DNA from: Paramoeba atlantica
Taxonomy: Eukaryota; Discosea
Assembly (NCBI GenBank): GCA_977017575.1
Contig: CDRNVI010000033.1
Coordinates: 1 to 64,000 of the forward strand
Reading direction: 5' to 3'
Length of the DNA stretch: 64,000 bases
The position numbers and the translations under genes are program-made. This document shows positions 39,421-48,407 of the stretch, piece by piece. Numbering within the stretch: the first letter of the stretch is position 1; the number at the start of each line of letters is the position of its first letter. The notes below the pieces were generated by a model. It did no database searches, had not been told where the DNA came from, and was given only the letters and a program-made list of their open reading frames with translations.

Positions 39421-40635
39421 ATGTCTCGACAACCCAGCACGCGTTCTTCGCTTCGGAGTTCCCGACGTGAGTTCTCCACCGTCCCCTCCCACTACCCCAT
39501 GCTCCCTCTTCGCACTTACCCCGAGACCAGGACGGAGTCTCCCTACTCCCTGCAGAAACGTTTTGCCGAGCGTTCCCACAGTCGCACCGCACAGCGCCCT
39601 CGAATGCAATGGGGCACGGTTCCCTTCTCACGAAACTCCTCCATAGAGCCCTCACGTGGATACGAGCCCCCTCGTATCCCGCAGCTGTCGAATCTTCAGC
39701 ATTCTCCGGAGTACCGGAGTTCCTCACGGGTGTCCTCCAGCCGCCCACGCTCCTCCTTCATGGCCCCGACGCGTTCCTCCGCATCTCGTGTGAATGAGAC
39801 TGTGGTGCGTCTAGCCTCCCTTCGCATGTACCCCTCGTCCCGGCCCTCCTTCTCAACCAAGTATGGGACATCGCAGCCGAACTATGTGGCCTCTTTCGGT
39901 GAGGCCGAGACAGTGACCTCATTAGCTTCGCTACCGCAACAACGCGTAGAGGAGCCGGTCGAGTTTAGTGGTGACATGCGACAGCAGTACGAGCAGGAGA
40001 ACGAGTTTGTTGCGCAAGAAGAAACGTATCCTTCTGAGGTAGCGCAGCCCATGCAGAGTTTTACCCAAGATCCAAGAGTTGAAATTGATTCTCTGCGTCA
40101 ACAAGTCCTCGCTCTGAATCGAGCGCTGCGAAACTCGACGCTTCGACTGGAGGAGGTGGAGGCCGTGAGTCGGGAGCAGCTTGTGGAGGACAAGCATACC
40201 ATCGCGGAACTCACCCTAGAGAACCGGAATCTTAAGGCAGAGATGGCTGCCCTGCGGCAAAGAATTGAGTTTTCCCCGGCACAGCCTTCCTATACGGATG
40301 TAAAGCTTCATGAGGCATCCGTGACAGAGGCTAATCTCCGTGCGGAAGTGGAGCGAAACCACCAAATGATTGCCAATCTTCAGGATCGGCTGACAGAGCT
40401 ACAGACACCAGAGGGTTACGATGCTCAGCATGGTGAGTTGACGTACGATGAAGATGAAGTCCAGAATCCTTCTGAAATTGATGGAGCTATCGTCATGGAC
40501 GAAGTAAATATGCAAAAGGATGAATATGGGCTTCCGATCTACAGTGACCCACACAGTACCCCGTCTCCAAGAAGCCGTGCCCAAGCAATTCTGAGTCCCA
40601 CTCCTGAGCAGAGCGGTTCCGAAGATGACTATTAA
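39421..40635 (+). CDS. Basic Ser/Arg-rich protein with C-terminal coiled coil, function unknown
   Basis: The 404-residue protein has a Ser/Arg/Pro-rich, strongly basic first half (1-150) and an acidic Gln/Glu-rich linker. A coiled coil follows (about 218-340; 'EIDSLRQQVLALNRALRNS', 'TIAELTLENRNLKAEMAALRQ'), with an acidic tail containing Ser-Pro sites near the end. The basic N-terminus with SP and TP dipeptides could bind microtubules or nucleic acid, and the coiled coil suggests dimers. No family is recognised. Confidence 0.7.
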   Translation: MSRQPSTRSSLRSSRREFSTVPSHYPMLPLRTYPETRTESPYSLQKRFAERSHSRTAQRPRMQWGTVPFSRNSSIEPSRGYEPPRIPQLSNLQHSPEYRSSSRVSSSRPRSSFMAPTRSSASRVNETVVRLASLRMYPSSRPSFSTKYGTSQPNYVASFGEAETVTSLASLPQQRVEEPVEFSGDMRQQYEQENEFVAQEETYPSEVAQPMQSFTQDPRVEIDSLRQQVLALNRALRNSTLRLEEVEAVSREQLVEDKHTIAELTLENRNLKAEMAALRQRIEFSPAQPSYTDVKLHEASVTEANLRAEVERNHQMIANLQDRLTELQTPEGYDAQHGELTYDEDEVQNPSEIDGAIVMDEVNMQKDEYGLPIYSDPHSTPSPRSRAQAILSPTPEQSGSEDDY

Positions 40636-41049
40636 CCTAGACTTCATTTAGAATAGATGAATCCTTTCGTGTTATTGAAGTTTATAATGCTAGCTAAGAG
40701 ACTTTGCTTCCTACTCTGTCTAGCATTCGATTCTCACGACGAACGAAAAAGAACGCTCATAGTAGATAGATATCAAAATAATGCAGTGTATGTAGAGTGT
40801 CATATTCTAAAATAACATCTCAACTCGAAGGTGAGACAAAATCGGGCGAGACGAAAACTTTCGGGTAGTAATCTTACTCATGCACCCCTTTGACGTTGTA
40901 TTAGAGCTAGCTAGCGAAAGTTCCTTGTTTGCTGTAAAAAAGTTTTGAAAGGCTTTATTTTCATGTCTTACATTTTTTCTTCATAACATTCTCGACAAAA
41001 ATATTCTTCAGAGTACTACTTTCTAATAGAGTGTTTTTAGTTTAGATAA
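40636..41049. other. Intergenic region, no convincing gene
   Basis: A 42-codon frame (ATG at 40687, stop ending 40815) begins with a hydrophobic segment (MLAKRLCFLLCLAF) but continues into charged irregular sequence; I do not accept it as a gene. The remainder is A/T-rich spacer. Confidence 0.35.
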
Positions 41050-41490
41050 ATGTCTGAAAGGTCGTCGCAATTATTTCGCGACCTCCAAGAAGCTAATCAG
41101 GAGTTTATTCAACAAATGAGGAACAGAGATCGCTCAGCTGAAACTCCATTACCTCAAGTTGATGATCTTGTAGACGGAGCTAAACGAACGATAGATTTAC
41201 TATGGAATCGAATACCAGATGGTGTGGAGGAATACGTGAACTCAGAGAATAATAAAATTGTAGAATCAGAGAACCTACCGGTAGTTGAACAACTTATAAG
41301 GCGACGATCGCTATGCGAAACCTATAAAAGGTGTGCTGATAAAGCACTCACGCATTTGGTGAAATTGACGGAAAAGGTGACCGACTCCGAGAGGAACTCA
41401 CTGCGCACTGCTATAGAATCTATGGGCACTTCTTGCACAATGCTTACGGAAATATCTGATTTAGAAGATAAGGCAATACTTCTGATCTGA
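41050..41490 (+). CDS. Small coiled-coil protein, upstream part of an overlapping pair
   Basis: The 146-residue protein is mostly helical and hydrophilic (MSERSSQLFRDLQEANQEF at the start, long amphipathic helices at 40-140), with no recognised domain. Its TGA stop overlaps the ATG of the next frame in the arrangement TGATG (41488-41492), a -1 shift. The pair may be one protein of about 205 residues split by a sequencing or genuine frameshift. Small coiled-coil proteins of this kind occur in kinetochore, centrin- or organelle-tethering complexes, but no homology is evident. Confidence 0.6.
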   Translation: MSERSSQLFRDLQEANQEFIQQMRNRDRSAETPLPQVDDLVDGAKRTIDLLWNRIPDGVEEYVNSENNKIVESENLPVVEQLIRRRSLCETYKRCADKALTHLVKLTEKVTDSERNSLRTAIESMGTSCTMLTEISDLEDKAILLI

Positions 41491-41672
41491 TGAACACTGG
41501 ACTGTTGCGTATTCAAACTCTTCGGTACGATTTACCGAAAGGTGTAGAGGAAATCAAGGAACTCGTTACTGATATGACCAAAAAATATAGGTCTCCTCTC
41601 TTTTTACATCAGAACAAATTGCTAAGGAACATAAAGGCACTGAAGAATCAACAAAAAAGAAAAGATGTGTAA
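41490..41672 (+). CDS. 60-residue basic helical ORF overlapping the preceding stop
   Basis: Begins at the ATG that shares bases with the stop of the 146-residue frame. The translation is helical and basic at the end (LRNIKALKNQQKRKDV), with the same coiled-coil character as the upstream frame. Both composition and immediate overlap favour it being the natural C-terminal part of one protein. As an independent gene it would need reinitiation, which is unusual in eukaryotes. Confidence 0.5.
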   Translation: MNTGLLRIQTLRYDLPKGVEEIKELVTDMTKKYRSPLFLHQNKLLRNIKALKNQQKRKDV

Positions 41673-41929
41673 GAAATAATTCAACTCCACATTTAGTAAT
41701 TCGTCACTCACAGTGCTAAAAGAATTTGTATCTAGTGATTTTATTAAAAATCGGTTTCCTTATTCCAGAGGATTTCGCACATTACTTGACAAGTTTACGC
41801 TTTTGAGGGGTTACCTTACTCTTGCTGCATGACACCTTAAAACCAAACGCGACTAATTACTCAGACACAAACGTGTTTTATACCACAACAAATACAAAAT
41901 CAAATCAAGGGTAATCCAACGGTAATTCA
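41673..41929. other. Intergenic spacer
   Basis: A/T-rich leader before the NatB-type gene; no frame or repeat stands out. Confidence 0.3.
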
Positions 41930-44587
41930 ATGAGTGAGCCGTCAGCCCGCGAGCTTTATCTTATTCATGAGAAAATAGAGGCACGTGACTTTCACGGCGC
42001 ACTAAGATTAATAAACAAGAGTCTCTCAGCGCGTACTCCCACCGCCTCCACACGTTACAAGGCCTGGCGCGCGTACTGTCTGTTGGGCATCGGACAAGCT
42101 GACGAAGCTCTCATCGCTGCCAACGAGTTACTGGAGCTGAAGCCAAATGATCTGTATGATCCCGGCACCATCGCCTCGCTGGTCTCGATCTATCAATACT
42201 ACGGGGGGCACCAATGCCAGGGTAGAATCCAGGAACTCTACTGTGGAGCGTGGCAAACCCAGGGTGGTGCGGAAGTGGGTGAGGCCTACGCATTGGCGTT
42301 GGCCTCAACACGAGATTATGGGGCATTTCGTGCCGTCGCGTTACGTCTGCTACAGAATACAGGTGAGTATCGATTCCGTGTGTGGATGACTGTGTCGAAT
42401 GTTTTAGAGGAGAATACAACACATCATGTTCTGGGTCTTCGTCTTCTTCAGAAAATTTGTCTTTCAGAAGATATTATTCGGGTAATGCCCTCGCTATTGG
42501 AGAGGCAGCAAATGGCATACTTGTACATGTACGCTGCAATGCAGTGCATCGAGGAGTCATCCCAAATTTGCGGACAGTCTTCTGCGACCGAGAGAAATGG
42601 AATTGGTCATCTGGAGCAATGTTCTCTGTGCATATTTTCTGAAGAAATACTAGCGTACGATCTGTCGGACCAGTCAAATAAGAATACTTTTACGAGGACA
42701 AACGTGTGGCAATCACTCGGTCTTCCATTAGGATGGGCTCTTGCTACTTTGCTAGATGAGTTTATCAGGAAAACAAAAGCACTCTGTTCACAGTGCGTAA
42801 TAAAAAGCCAGTCAATGGCGCGATTCCTGCTCACTTCTCGAAAAATCCGTGCAGATGTAAAGAATACTCTATTTTTGGACGTAACGGAGAATGCCAAATA
42901 CTTTCATTGCTTTATACAAACCTACAGTAAGCAAGAGGGTGTACAGCTTTTGGCTCTTGAAACTCAATGTTCAGACACTCCTGAGTGGGTACGTAGAAAA
43001 GAAACCCCTCCAACTGTCTACGAGGCTGTGAAGACACTTCAGTTTTCAGATGATAGACTAAAAGATAGTACATACCTTGAGGCTTTGCTAAGGTCCGCTC
43101 CTGATGCGGAAAAGTGGTGTGACACTCTATTGGATTTTCTGTCGAAGTGGGGACGCAAGAATACATGGGTATGTTACATGGACGTGAAACTTCCTATTCT
43201 TCGATATCTGGGGAAACGACATTGTGAAACTTCTTTGCACGAACAAATTGAATTACTTGATTCCGCTTTAACAAAGTGTGGAAGCATTAGCCTTGTTTTG
43301 CAAATGCATCTTTTGCTACTTGTTCACGCCCGCTCTGTATCACCCAGCGTTTTGAAGGAACGCAATTGGTCGGAGCTCATACTTCAGTGCGAAAAAAAAT
43401 GTGAACCATCACTCCACCGAAATTTTGTGATCGTGTGGGCCTTGTTGCATAAAAGACAAACTTGGGCAGCAATGTCTTTTCTTGAGGACTCACCAGAATT
43501 GAAGGAAGACTCGAGCAATATTCTACTGCTGTTGAATTGTGTTCTTGGTGGTAGGCAACTTTGCTTTGATATGAAAATACCACAAGTTTTGGGTCTTCGC
43601 AGTATTCAACTTGAGACGTTACATTTTCTTTACTTCTATACTCTGCGCGACAGCCTTTTCTTGCCGCTCCTACACGAGAGCTGTGAGTCAGCGTGTGTGT
43701 TTTATAATGAAACACTGCGACGGGAATTGTATGAGCTACGAAGCAGTTCCATACGTCGAGGTGCGTGGCATCTCCTCGTTCACGAGCTTCCACTCTTTCA
43801 AAAAAAGATTGAATACAGTTTACATCGCATCGAGTCAATCATCTATGGTGTGTTATGCTTTATTGCAAGATTTCCAAGCAACGAAGCAGAAAGAAAACTA
43901 AAGCAAACTGTTGGACTTGTGGAAGACTTCAAAGAATATTTCCCAATTATAGCCACCAACTCTTCTGCTATTGTAATCAATGACGAAACGAACATTCTAG
44001 AAAACGAATTTTGGGAAATCGAAGCCGAACTTTTACCACTCGAATGCCGTAAGGAAAAGCGTATGCGCATTGCAGATGTATTGCGCCTCGGCGAATTCAT
44101 TCACAAGCTGCTGTTCGAAAACGTATCAGCCAGAGTTTTACTCGCGTTTTTTTCAAGCGAAGCTGCGAAGTTTAATGATTTTAATGAATCCTTAAATATC
44201 AGTGATGCTTCGTGTCTGACTTTATTGAGCAATGCTTGCTTTTCATACATCCCGCTAATTCTTTACACATTGAGAACACAAAAAAGCGAGCTAGAAGTCC
44301 ATTCTATGTTCTTGACACTCGTGGAGATGGCGCAACGATCTTTACGTTATGTATTGAATGGGGCCCAACACGCTCTTGCCTCTCTACCGGAGTGGCTTGA
44401 AGAAAAGGTCAGCCTCGTAAATTACGCAACAGGAGCTTCTGCAAGACTAAGTGATTCATTAGGAGAAAGCAGCAAGAAGTTCATGGTGAAAGCTAGAAAA
44501 AGATATGGAGATCACATACAACGGATCCTAATCCATCACAAACAGAAGAGTGAAGACCTAGAACGCATAGTTTCTGACTTGAGTTAG
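41930..44587 (+). CDS. NatB auxiliary subunit, NAA25/Mdm20-like TPR protein
   Basis: The 885-residue protein opens with TPR-like helices: 'IHEKIEARDFHGALRLINKSL', 'YKAWRAYCLLGIGQADEALIAANELLELKPND', 'IASLVSIYQYYGG', 'YALALASTRDYGAFRAVALRLLQNTGEYRFRVWMTVSNVL'. Order and spacing match the N-terminus of NAA25, including the 'y..W...S' segment. NAA25 anchors the NAA20 catalytic subunit to ribosomes for N-terminal acetylation of Met-Asp/Glu/Asn/Gln proteins. The rest is alpha-helical and divergent. NAA15 (NatA) is the alternative, but its first repeats differ. No acetyltransferase motif is present. Confidence 0.6.
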   Translation: MSEPSARELYLIHEKIEARDFHGALRLINKSLSARTPTASTRYKAWRAYCLLGIGQADEALIAANELLELKPNDLYDPGTIASLVSIYQYYGGHQCQGRIQELYCGAWQTQGGAEVGEAYALALASTRDYGAFRAVALRLLQNTGEYRFRVWMTVSNVLEENTTHHVLGLRLLQKICLSEDIIRVMPSLLERQQMAYLYMYAAMQCIEESSQICGQSSATERNGIGHLEQCSLCIFSEEILAYDLSDQSNKNTFTRTNVWQSLGLPLGWALATLLDEFIRKTKALCSQCVIKSQSMARFLLTSRKIRADVKNTLFLDVTENAKYFHCFIQTYSKQEGVQLLALETQCSDTPEWVRRKETPPTVYEAVKTLQFSDDRLKDSTYLEALLRSAPDAEKWCDTLLDFLSKWGRKNTWVCYMDVKLPILRYLGKRHCETSLHEQIELLDSALTKCGSISLVLQMHLLLLVHARSVSPSVLKERNWSELILQCEKKCEPSLHRNFVIVWALLHKRQTWAAMSFLEDSPELKEDSSNILLLLNCVLGGRQLCFDMKIPQVLGLRSIQLETLHFLYFYTLRDSLFLPLLHESCESACVFYNETLRRELYELRSSSIRRGAWHLLVHELPLFQKKIEYSLHRIESIIYGVLCFIARFPSNEAERKLKQTVGLVEDFKEYFPIIATNSSAIVINDETNILENEFWEIEAELLPLECRKEKRMRIADVLRLGEFIHKLLFENVSARVLLAFFSSEAAKFNDFNESLNISDASCLTLLSNACFSYIPLILYTLRTQKSELEVHSMFLTLVEMAQRSLRYVLNGAQHALASLPEWLEEKVSLVNYATGASARLSDSLGESSKKFMVKARKRYGDHIQRILIHHKQKSEDLERIVSDLS

Positions 44588-44653
44588 ACGTACAGAAGTG
44601 TCTATTTACGCACAAGGTTTTATCAAAATTCTTGACTTCAAAAATCCAAGTCA

Positions 44654-44767
44654 ATGCCACGAGTAGACGAACATTTTTCACAAGACATGTTTTGCAACAT
44701 TTTTTTCATCGTATCGGCTTATACCACGCTATCTTTTTTCGCTATTACATTGTATTTTTTCGCATGA
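44654..44767 (+). CDS. Candidate 37-residue hydrophobic microprotein
   Basis: An ATG at 44654 opens 37 codons with a polar start (MPRVDEHFSQDMFC) and a C-terminal hydrophobic stretch of about 22 residues, ending in TGA at 44765-44767. Topology would fit a small tail-anchored subunit. The hydrophobic part is rich in Phe from T-rich DNA, which arises by chance in this genome, so confidence is low. Confidence 0.25.
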   Translation: MPRVDEHFSQDMFCNIFFIVSAYTTLSFFAITLYFFA

Positions 44768-44798
44768 AACAGTAAACAATTTCTCAGGAGAACCTCTC

Positions 44799-46106
44799 AT
44801 GCTTGGCCGTAAAGCCATAACACCCTCCCGAAAATTCACGTCGCACGTCGCACTGTCCCCCGCGGTGGTCCGTGTAGCCTACGACGTCGGCACGCTCGAT
44901 TCCGTGACCTGGACCGTCGCCACGGTACATAACGAAGAGCGTCTGATTCGCAAACAAATCCAACACGACCGCATGACGATGCCGAACTGGTCCTCCGCGA
45001 TCTCAGGCAACCATATCACCGATGAGGGCATTCGTACCCTGGAGCACTGTTTTCGTCACATCACGGGCCGTTTTGCCAACGCCCGAGTACGCCCACGTGA
45101 GTCTGCAGCAATAGTAACCGGGGACCTCGGTAAAGCTGATAATGCCGAGGAGGTGTTCAATGCACTCTCTAAGACCTTTTTGATCCGTTTTGTGATTCCA
45201 CAAGGTATGGAGCTGGAACACTACGCCCATATGGGGTACGTTGCTGCCGGTGGAATTTCGATGAAATACGCAGATAACGCGGTAATATGGTCGGAAATTG
45301 ACGATCGTGTTGTGTTCTTTCGCCATCGTCGTTGTAGGGCGGCTGAAGAGAACACATTGAGTACTACCTCAGCGCTAGACGCTGTGCACGACAATAATTC
45401 GTCGTCCGAAACCTATCGTGCGGATACATGGGATACGGGGTACACCGCTGAGGAAATCAACAGTATGATTCTTCAGTATTACCAAAACCGTAGGCTTATG
45501 ATCCCTGGTGCAAGCATCAGACGACCTCAGTCCGTAAATCCAATGAATCATACCGAAGTCAAACAGTGTTTGCATGATCTAGTAGAGGCACTCAAGGAAA
45601 GTGTCCCTCGGTGGCTCCGCAAGGCACGGGAAAGGCATTCGGTTGACCGAATGTTCTGTGGGGCCAGTGGGAATGGTGGAACGCTTAATCTCCTTGCGCG
45701 ATGCGCTGGTCGTACGGACATCCACGAACACATGCTCGCCACTGTATTCTATACACAATATGTGGGAATGACGGACGAGTGGCTTGCCCGCTCCTTTCCA
45801 CAGCCCCATATGGTGATGCCCCGGCTCATTCTTGGACAGGCTCTTATGCGGTCGTTAGATTTACGATCCATTCGGTACCTTCCGGAGATTAGTCCCACCT
45901 TTGGGGTTCTTCTGGACAACAACTTGTACTCCGAAGCTGCGGGCCTGGATCACGTTGCGGGTGATCCTACATATCCCCCTGAGGGGCACACATTTGTCGC
46001 TCCGTGGAGAACACGATCTGCCACGATGCCTCACATTGATCCTCGATTGCCGAACCGGAAGTCTCAAAGCGTTCTCTGCGAGCCCATATCTGGAGTTATG
46101 GACTAA
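44799..46106 (+). CDS. Ppx/GppA-like (exopolyphosphatase/guanosine pentaphosphatase) family protein
   Basis: The 435-residue protein begins with a basic presequence-like segment. From about residue 20 it shows the actin-like ATPase plan of the Ppx/GppA family: 'VVRVAYDVGTLDSVTWTVATV' in place of 'aaIDiGtnS..l.v..v', then 'ITDEGIRTLEHCFRHITGRF', 'AIVTGDLGKADNAEEVFNAL' and a glycine-rich 'GASGNGGTLNLLARCAG' resembling the phosphate loop. Family members degrade polyphosphate or pppGpp. In the first motif the canonical 'DIGTNS' is changed, so activity is uncertain. Possibly mitochondrial. The family assignment rests on motif order only. Confidence 0.45.
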   Translation: MLGRKAITPSRKFTSHVALSPAVVRVAYDVGTLDSVTWTVATVHNEERLIRKQIQHDRMTMPNWSSAISGNHITDEGIRTLEHCFRHITGRFANARVRPRESAAIVTGDLGKADNAEEVFNALSKTFLIRFVIPQGMELEHYAHMGYVAAGGISMKYADNAVIWSEIDDRVVFFRHRRCRAAEENTLSTTSALDAVHDNNSSSETYRADTWDTGYTAEEINSMILQYYQNRRLMIPGASIRRPQSVNPMNHTEVKQCLHDLVEALKESVPRWLRKARERHSVDRMFCGASGNGGTLNLLARCAGRTDIHEHMLATVFYTQYVGMTDEWLARSFPQPHMVMPRLILGQALMRSLDLRSIRYLPEISPTFGVLLDNNLYSEAAGLDHVAGDPTYPPEGHTFVAPWRTRSATMPHIDPRLPNRKSQSVLCEPISGVMD

Positions 46107-46439
46107 AGATACTACGAGTGAGATGACTGGTGCGTGCGATTTTTTTTATAGAATGGATTGCTTTATCACCCGCACTTTAGTTGTATTCACTATAGTTACT
46201 ATAGTGAATACTATTAGTAGCGTAAAAAAGGGAGAGAACTATGCAATAGACGTGAAATTTATTTACGTCCTAGAAATTCGTATAGAAACAATGCAGCGTA
46301 ATTATGTTTTCCGTGTTGTAATGTTTATTTGTCGTTTACAGCTTACCAAGCACGATTTTTTATGCAGCAGCGCGCGGTAGTAATAAGCACAATTCGAAAT
46401 TTAGTGCAGCAGTAAAACTCACGCACAAATAACCACGAA
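46107..46439. other. Intergenic region with a perfect hairpin
   Basis: Contains a perfect 13-bp stem with 3-base loop at 46183-46211 (gtattcactatag, tta, ctatagtgaatac). An 85-codon + frame from ATG 46123 runs through it; the peptide has a hydrophobic stretch, but no recognisable features and irregular composition. It is not called as a gene. Confidence 0.45.
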
Positions 46440-48047
46440 ATGGAGACAATCGTTCTAGTTTTGGGTACAGCTCTTATTGTTGCTCTCGTCTTCTTTCCGG
46501 AGGCAACTGCGGTATTCATTCTTTCTATGAAATCGTTAGTATTGAATCACACAAGACAAGCATACATACGCGCTGACTTGAAGAAGAAAAAGAGGCGCAG
46601 ACAAAAACTTTTGAGTAGCACAAGGGCAATATCCCACTTTCGTACACTTCAGCCACATTGCGCGGCCTCTACGGAAGAGGAAACGAGTAACAAGGCTTAT
46701 CAAAAGGATGAAACTCTGGCGGATAAGGAGCTCACCAGATGCCCACAGGATGCGGTCGCCAAAGAATGCGATACGCTTTCTTTTCACGAGGAACATGTCA
46801 TATCCGAGGAGGCAGCTCGACAAGAGGAATCGGGCTCTAAAATTGACTCCCCTACTCAAGAAGAGTGCTTAGGAAAAGAAGATTTTTCCAGTTCAGATGT
46901 GTGTTCCGGGAAAGGAAAATCTCCGAGTGTGGAACAGTGTTCTGAACCGTCACAATCTCCGAGGAGAACAGAAACCGAACGTGCTGTTTTGGAACCACAA
47001 ATCCCAGAACTGCAAACTTCAGAAAAAGAAGTTTCAGAAGCGCAAGAACAAATAGAAGAACTACTCACCAAATCGGATAACGAGTCACCGCCACCTCCCC
47101 CATCCACCCCCACCGCCGAACCCGAAACCTTCGAACCCACCCTCCTTCCCAAACCCACCCACAAAAAGAAACGAAAGAAACGTCCTCTGAACAAACGCCT
47201 CCCCTCCGGAATCCCCCTCCCCCCCTGTGGTCGCTACCCCAACCTCCGCATCCCCCCCCTCACCGTGCCCTCCCCCCCCCTCGCCCTCGGCCACCCCCCC
47301 TCCCCCCCCCTCCTCACCTCCCACCCCGGGATCCCCCCCGTCCCCCTTGTCGTCCCCCCCCCTCCCCTCCCCCCTCCCCTGCCGCTGTGCCCGGAGGACG
47401 GGACCTGCGCGCGCATCAACGACCCCTCCCACCAGGAGAGCTTCCTGCACACGTGTAAGCTCCACCCCTGCTTCCACGCCCACCTCAGCTACCACACCCG
47501 GCTCTTCCGCCACGCCCCGGGCCAGGGGGGGTACGCCGTGACCCCGGAGGGGCGCCCGGCCTCCCCCCCGCTGTCCCCGCCCTCCCCGATGGCCCGTGGG
47601 GGGTGGGGGGGGCGTAAAGGGAACACGGCCCCCTCGAGAGGAGGGGGAGGGGCAGGGGGGGTGGGGCGTACCGCTACAGGTGGTGGTACGGCTACTACAG
47701 GTACAAGTACCTACCCTCATCGGTTTCCTACCCCACAACCGGTGTTTGGGGAACGGACCAACGTGAATAAGAATAAGGAGGGGGGATCCACACCAGGGAG
47801 AGTGTGTGAGCCCTCGCTGCTTACGATTGGGCTACCGCAGCGTAGTGTGACTTTGATGGCACTCGGGAATTGGGCGTCCGTGTCCGTTAAGTCACTCAAG
47901 CTCTACCTGCAACAACATGCGGGGATTCCCTATCTCCGACAAAGGATTGGGGGTCATGTGGGGGGAGGGGGGCTGGGGGACCATGTGGTGGTGTCCCAGG
48001 TCATGGAGAATAACGCCATTGAGGTGTTTGATGAGGGCGTCGCGTGA
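46440..48047 (+). CDS. Membrane-anchored protein with two tandem PBZ-like zinc fingers
   Basis: The 535-residue protein starts with a single TM helix (about 4-30, VLVLGTALIVALVFFPEATAVF), followed by basic residues and then a Glu/Ser-rich acidic region. A Pro-rich low-complexity section (about 215-315) precedes two adjacent zinc-finger-like modules (about 316-365). The first is C-x5-C-x7-H-x5-H and the second C-x4-C-x7-H-x5-H, close to the PBZ plan (C-x5-C-x6-H-x5-C/H). The C-terminal 120 residues are Gly-rich and then globular ('SVTLMALGNWASVSVKSLKLYLQQ'). PBZ fingers bind poly(ADP-ribose); a membrane anchor at the N-terminus is unusual. The zinc-finger sequence lies in a C-rich to G-rich transition. 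Confidence 0.6.
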   Translation: METIVLVLGTALIVALVFFPEATAVFILSMKSLVLNHTRQAYIRADLKKKKRRRQKLLSSTRAISHFRTLQPHCAASTEEETSNKAYQKDETLADKELTRCPQDAVAKECDTLSFHEEHVISEEAARQEESGSKIDSPTQEECLGKEDFSSSDVCSGKGKSPSVEQCSEPSQSPRRTETERAVLEPQIPELQTSEKEVSEAQEQIEELLTKSDNESPPPPPSTPTAEPETFEPTLLPKPTHKKKRKKRPLNKRLPSGIPLPPCGRYPNLRIPPLTVPSPPLALGHPPSPPLLTSHPGIPPVPLVVPPPPLPPPLPLCPEDGTCARINDPSHQESFLHTCKLHPCFHAHLSYHTRLFRHAPGQGGYAVTPEGRPASPPLSPPSPMARGGWGGRKGNTAPSRGGGGAGGVGRTATGGGTATTGTSTYPHRFPTPQPVFGERTNVNKNKEGGSTPGRVCEPSLLTIGLPQRSVTLMALGNWASVSVKSLKLYLQQHAGIPYLRQRIGGHVGGGGLGDHVVVSQVMENNAIEVFDEGVA

Positions 48048-48407
48048 GAAACGAGGGCATGGGCTGTGCGAAGCGCCTCGTGAATGTGAAGGGGTTGTGT
48101 ATATTAAGCGTGAACATGTAAAAAGATGGGATTAACGAGTTGTTTTTGTAACGTTTTTTCTCTCTCTATAATGCACTACGCATGAGCACGGATGTGCTAG
48201 AGTGTTCAGTGTTACTTTCTATTGCTTATTCTCTAATTTGCTTCCTTTCCTTTTTCATTTAACGGATTGCTTTGTTCGTACGCCAGCAGCTGAATTACCA
48301 CGTCGTGTATGAAAGATGGTGATTTCGGTAAATTTTTGAAAGGCTCTGTATTCTTATGATTTGTTTTTGTCTGAAAATCGGGATTCTTTTTTTCGTTTCA
48401 CTAAGTC
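48048..48407. other. Intergenic region, no convincing gene
   Basis: A 26-codon hydrophobic frame (ATG 48182, stop ending 48262) is noted but not called. The spacer contains pyrimidine tracts (about 48141-48162 and 48236-48258) that could act in trans-splicing or polyadenylation. Confidence 0.35.

Noticed and set aside
40687-40815. 42-codon frame with a signal-peptide-like start
   Set aside because: The part after the hydrophobic start is short and irregular; no support from context.
45901-46380. 159-codon + frame overlapping the end of the Ppx/GppA-like gene
   Set aside because: The first two thirds are a shadow of the real gene in another frame; the remainder has no recognisable features and crosses a palindrome.
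48182-48262. 26-codon hydrophobic frame, slightly like small ER subunits
   Set aside because: T-rich spacer gives hydrophobic peptides by chance and no specific motif is preserved.
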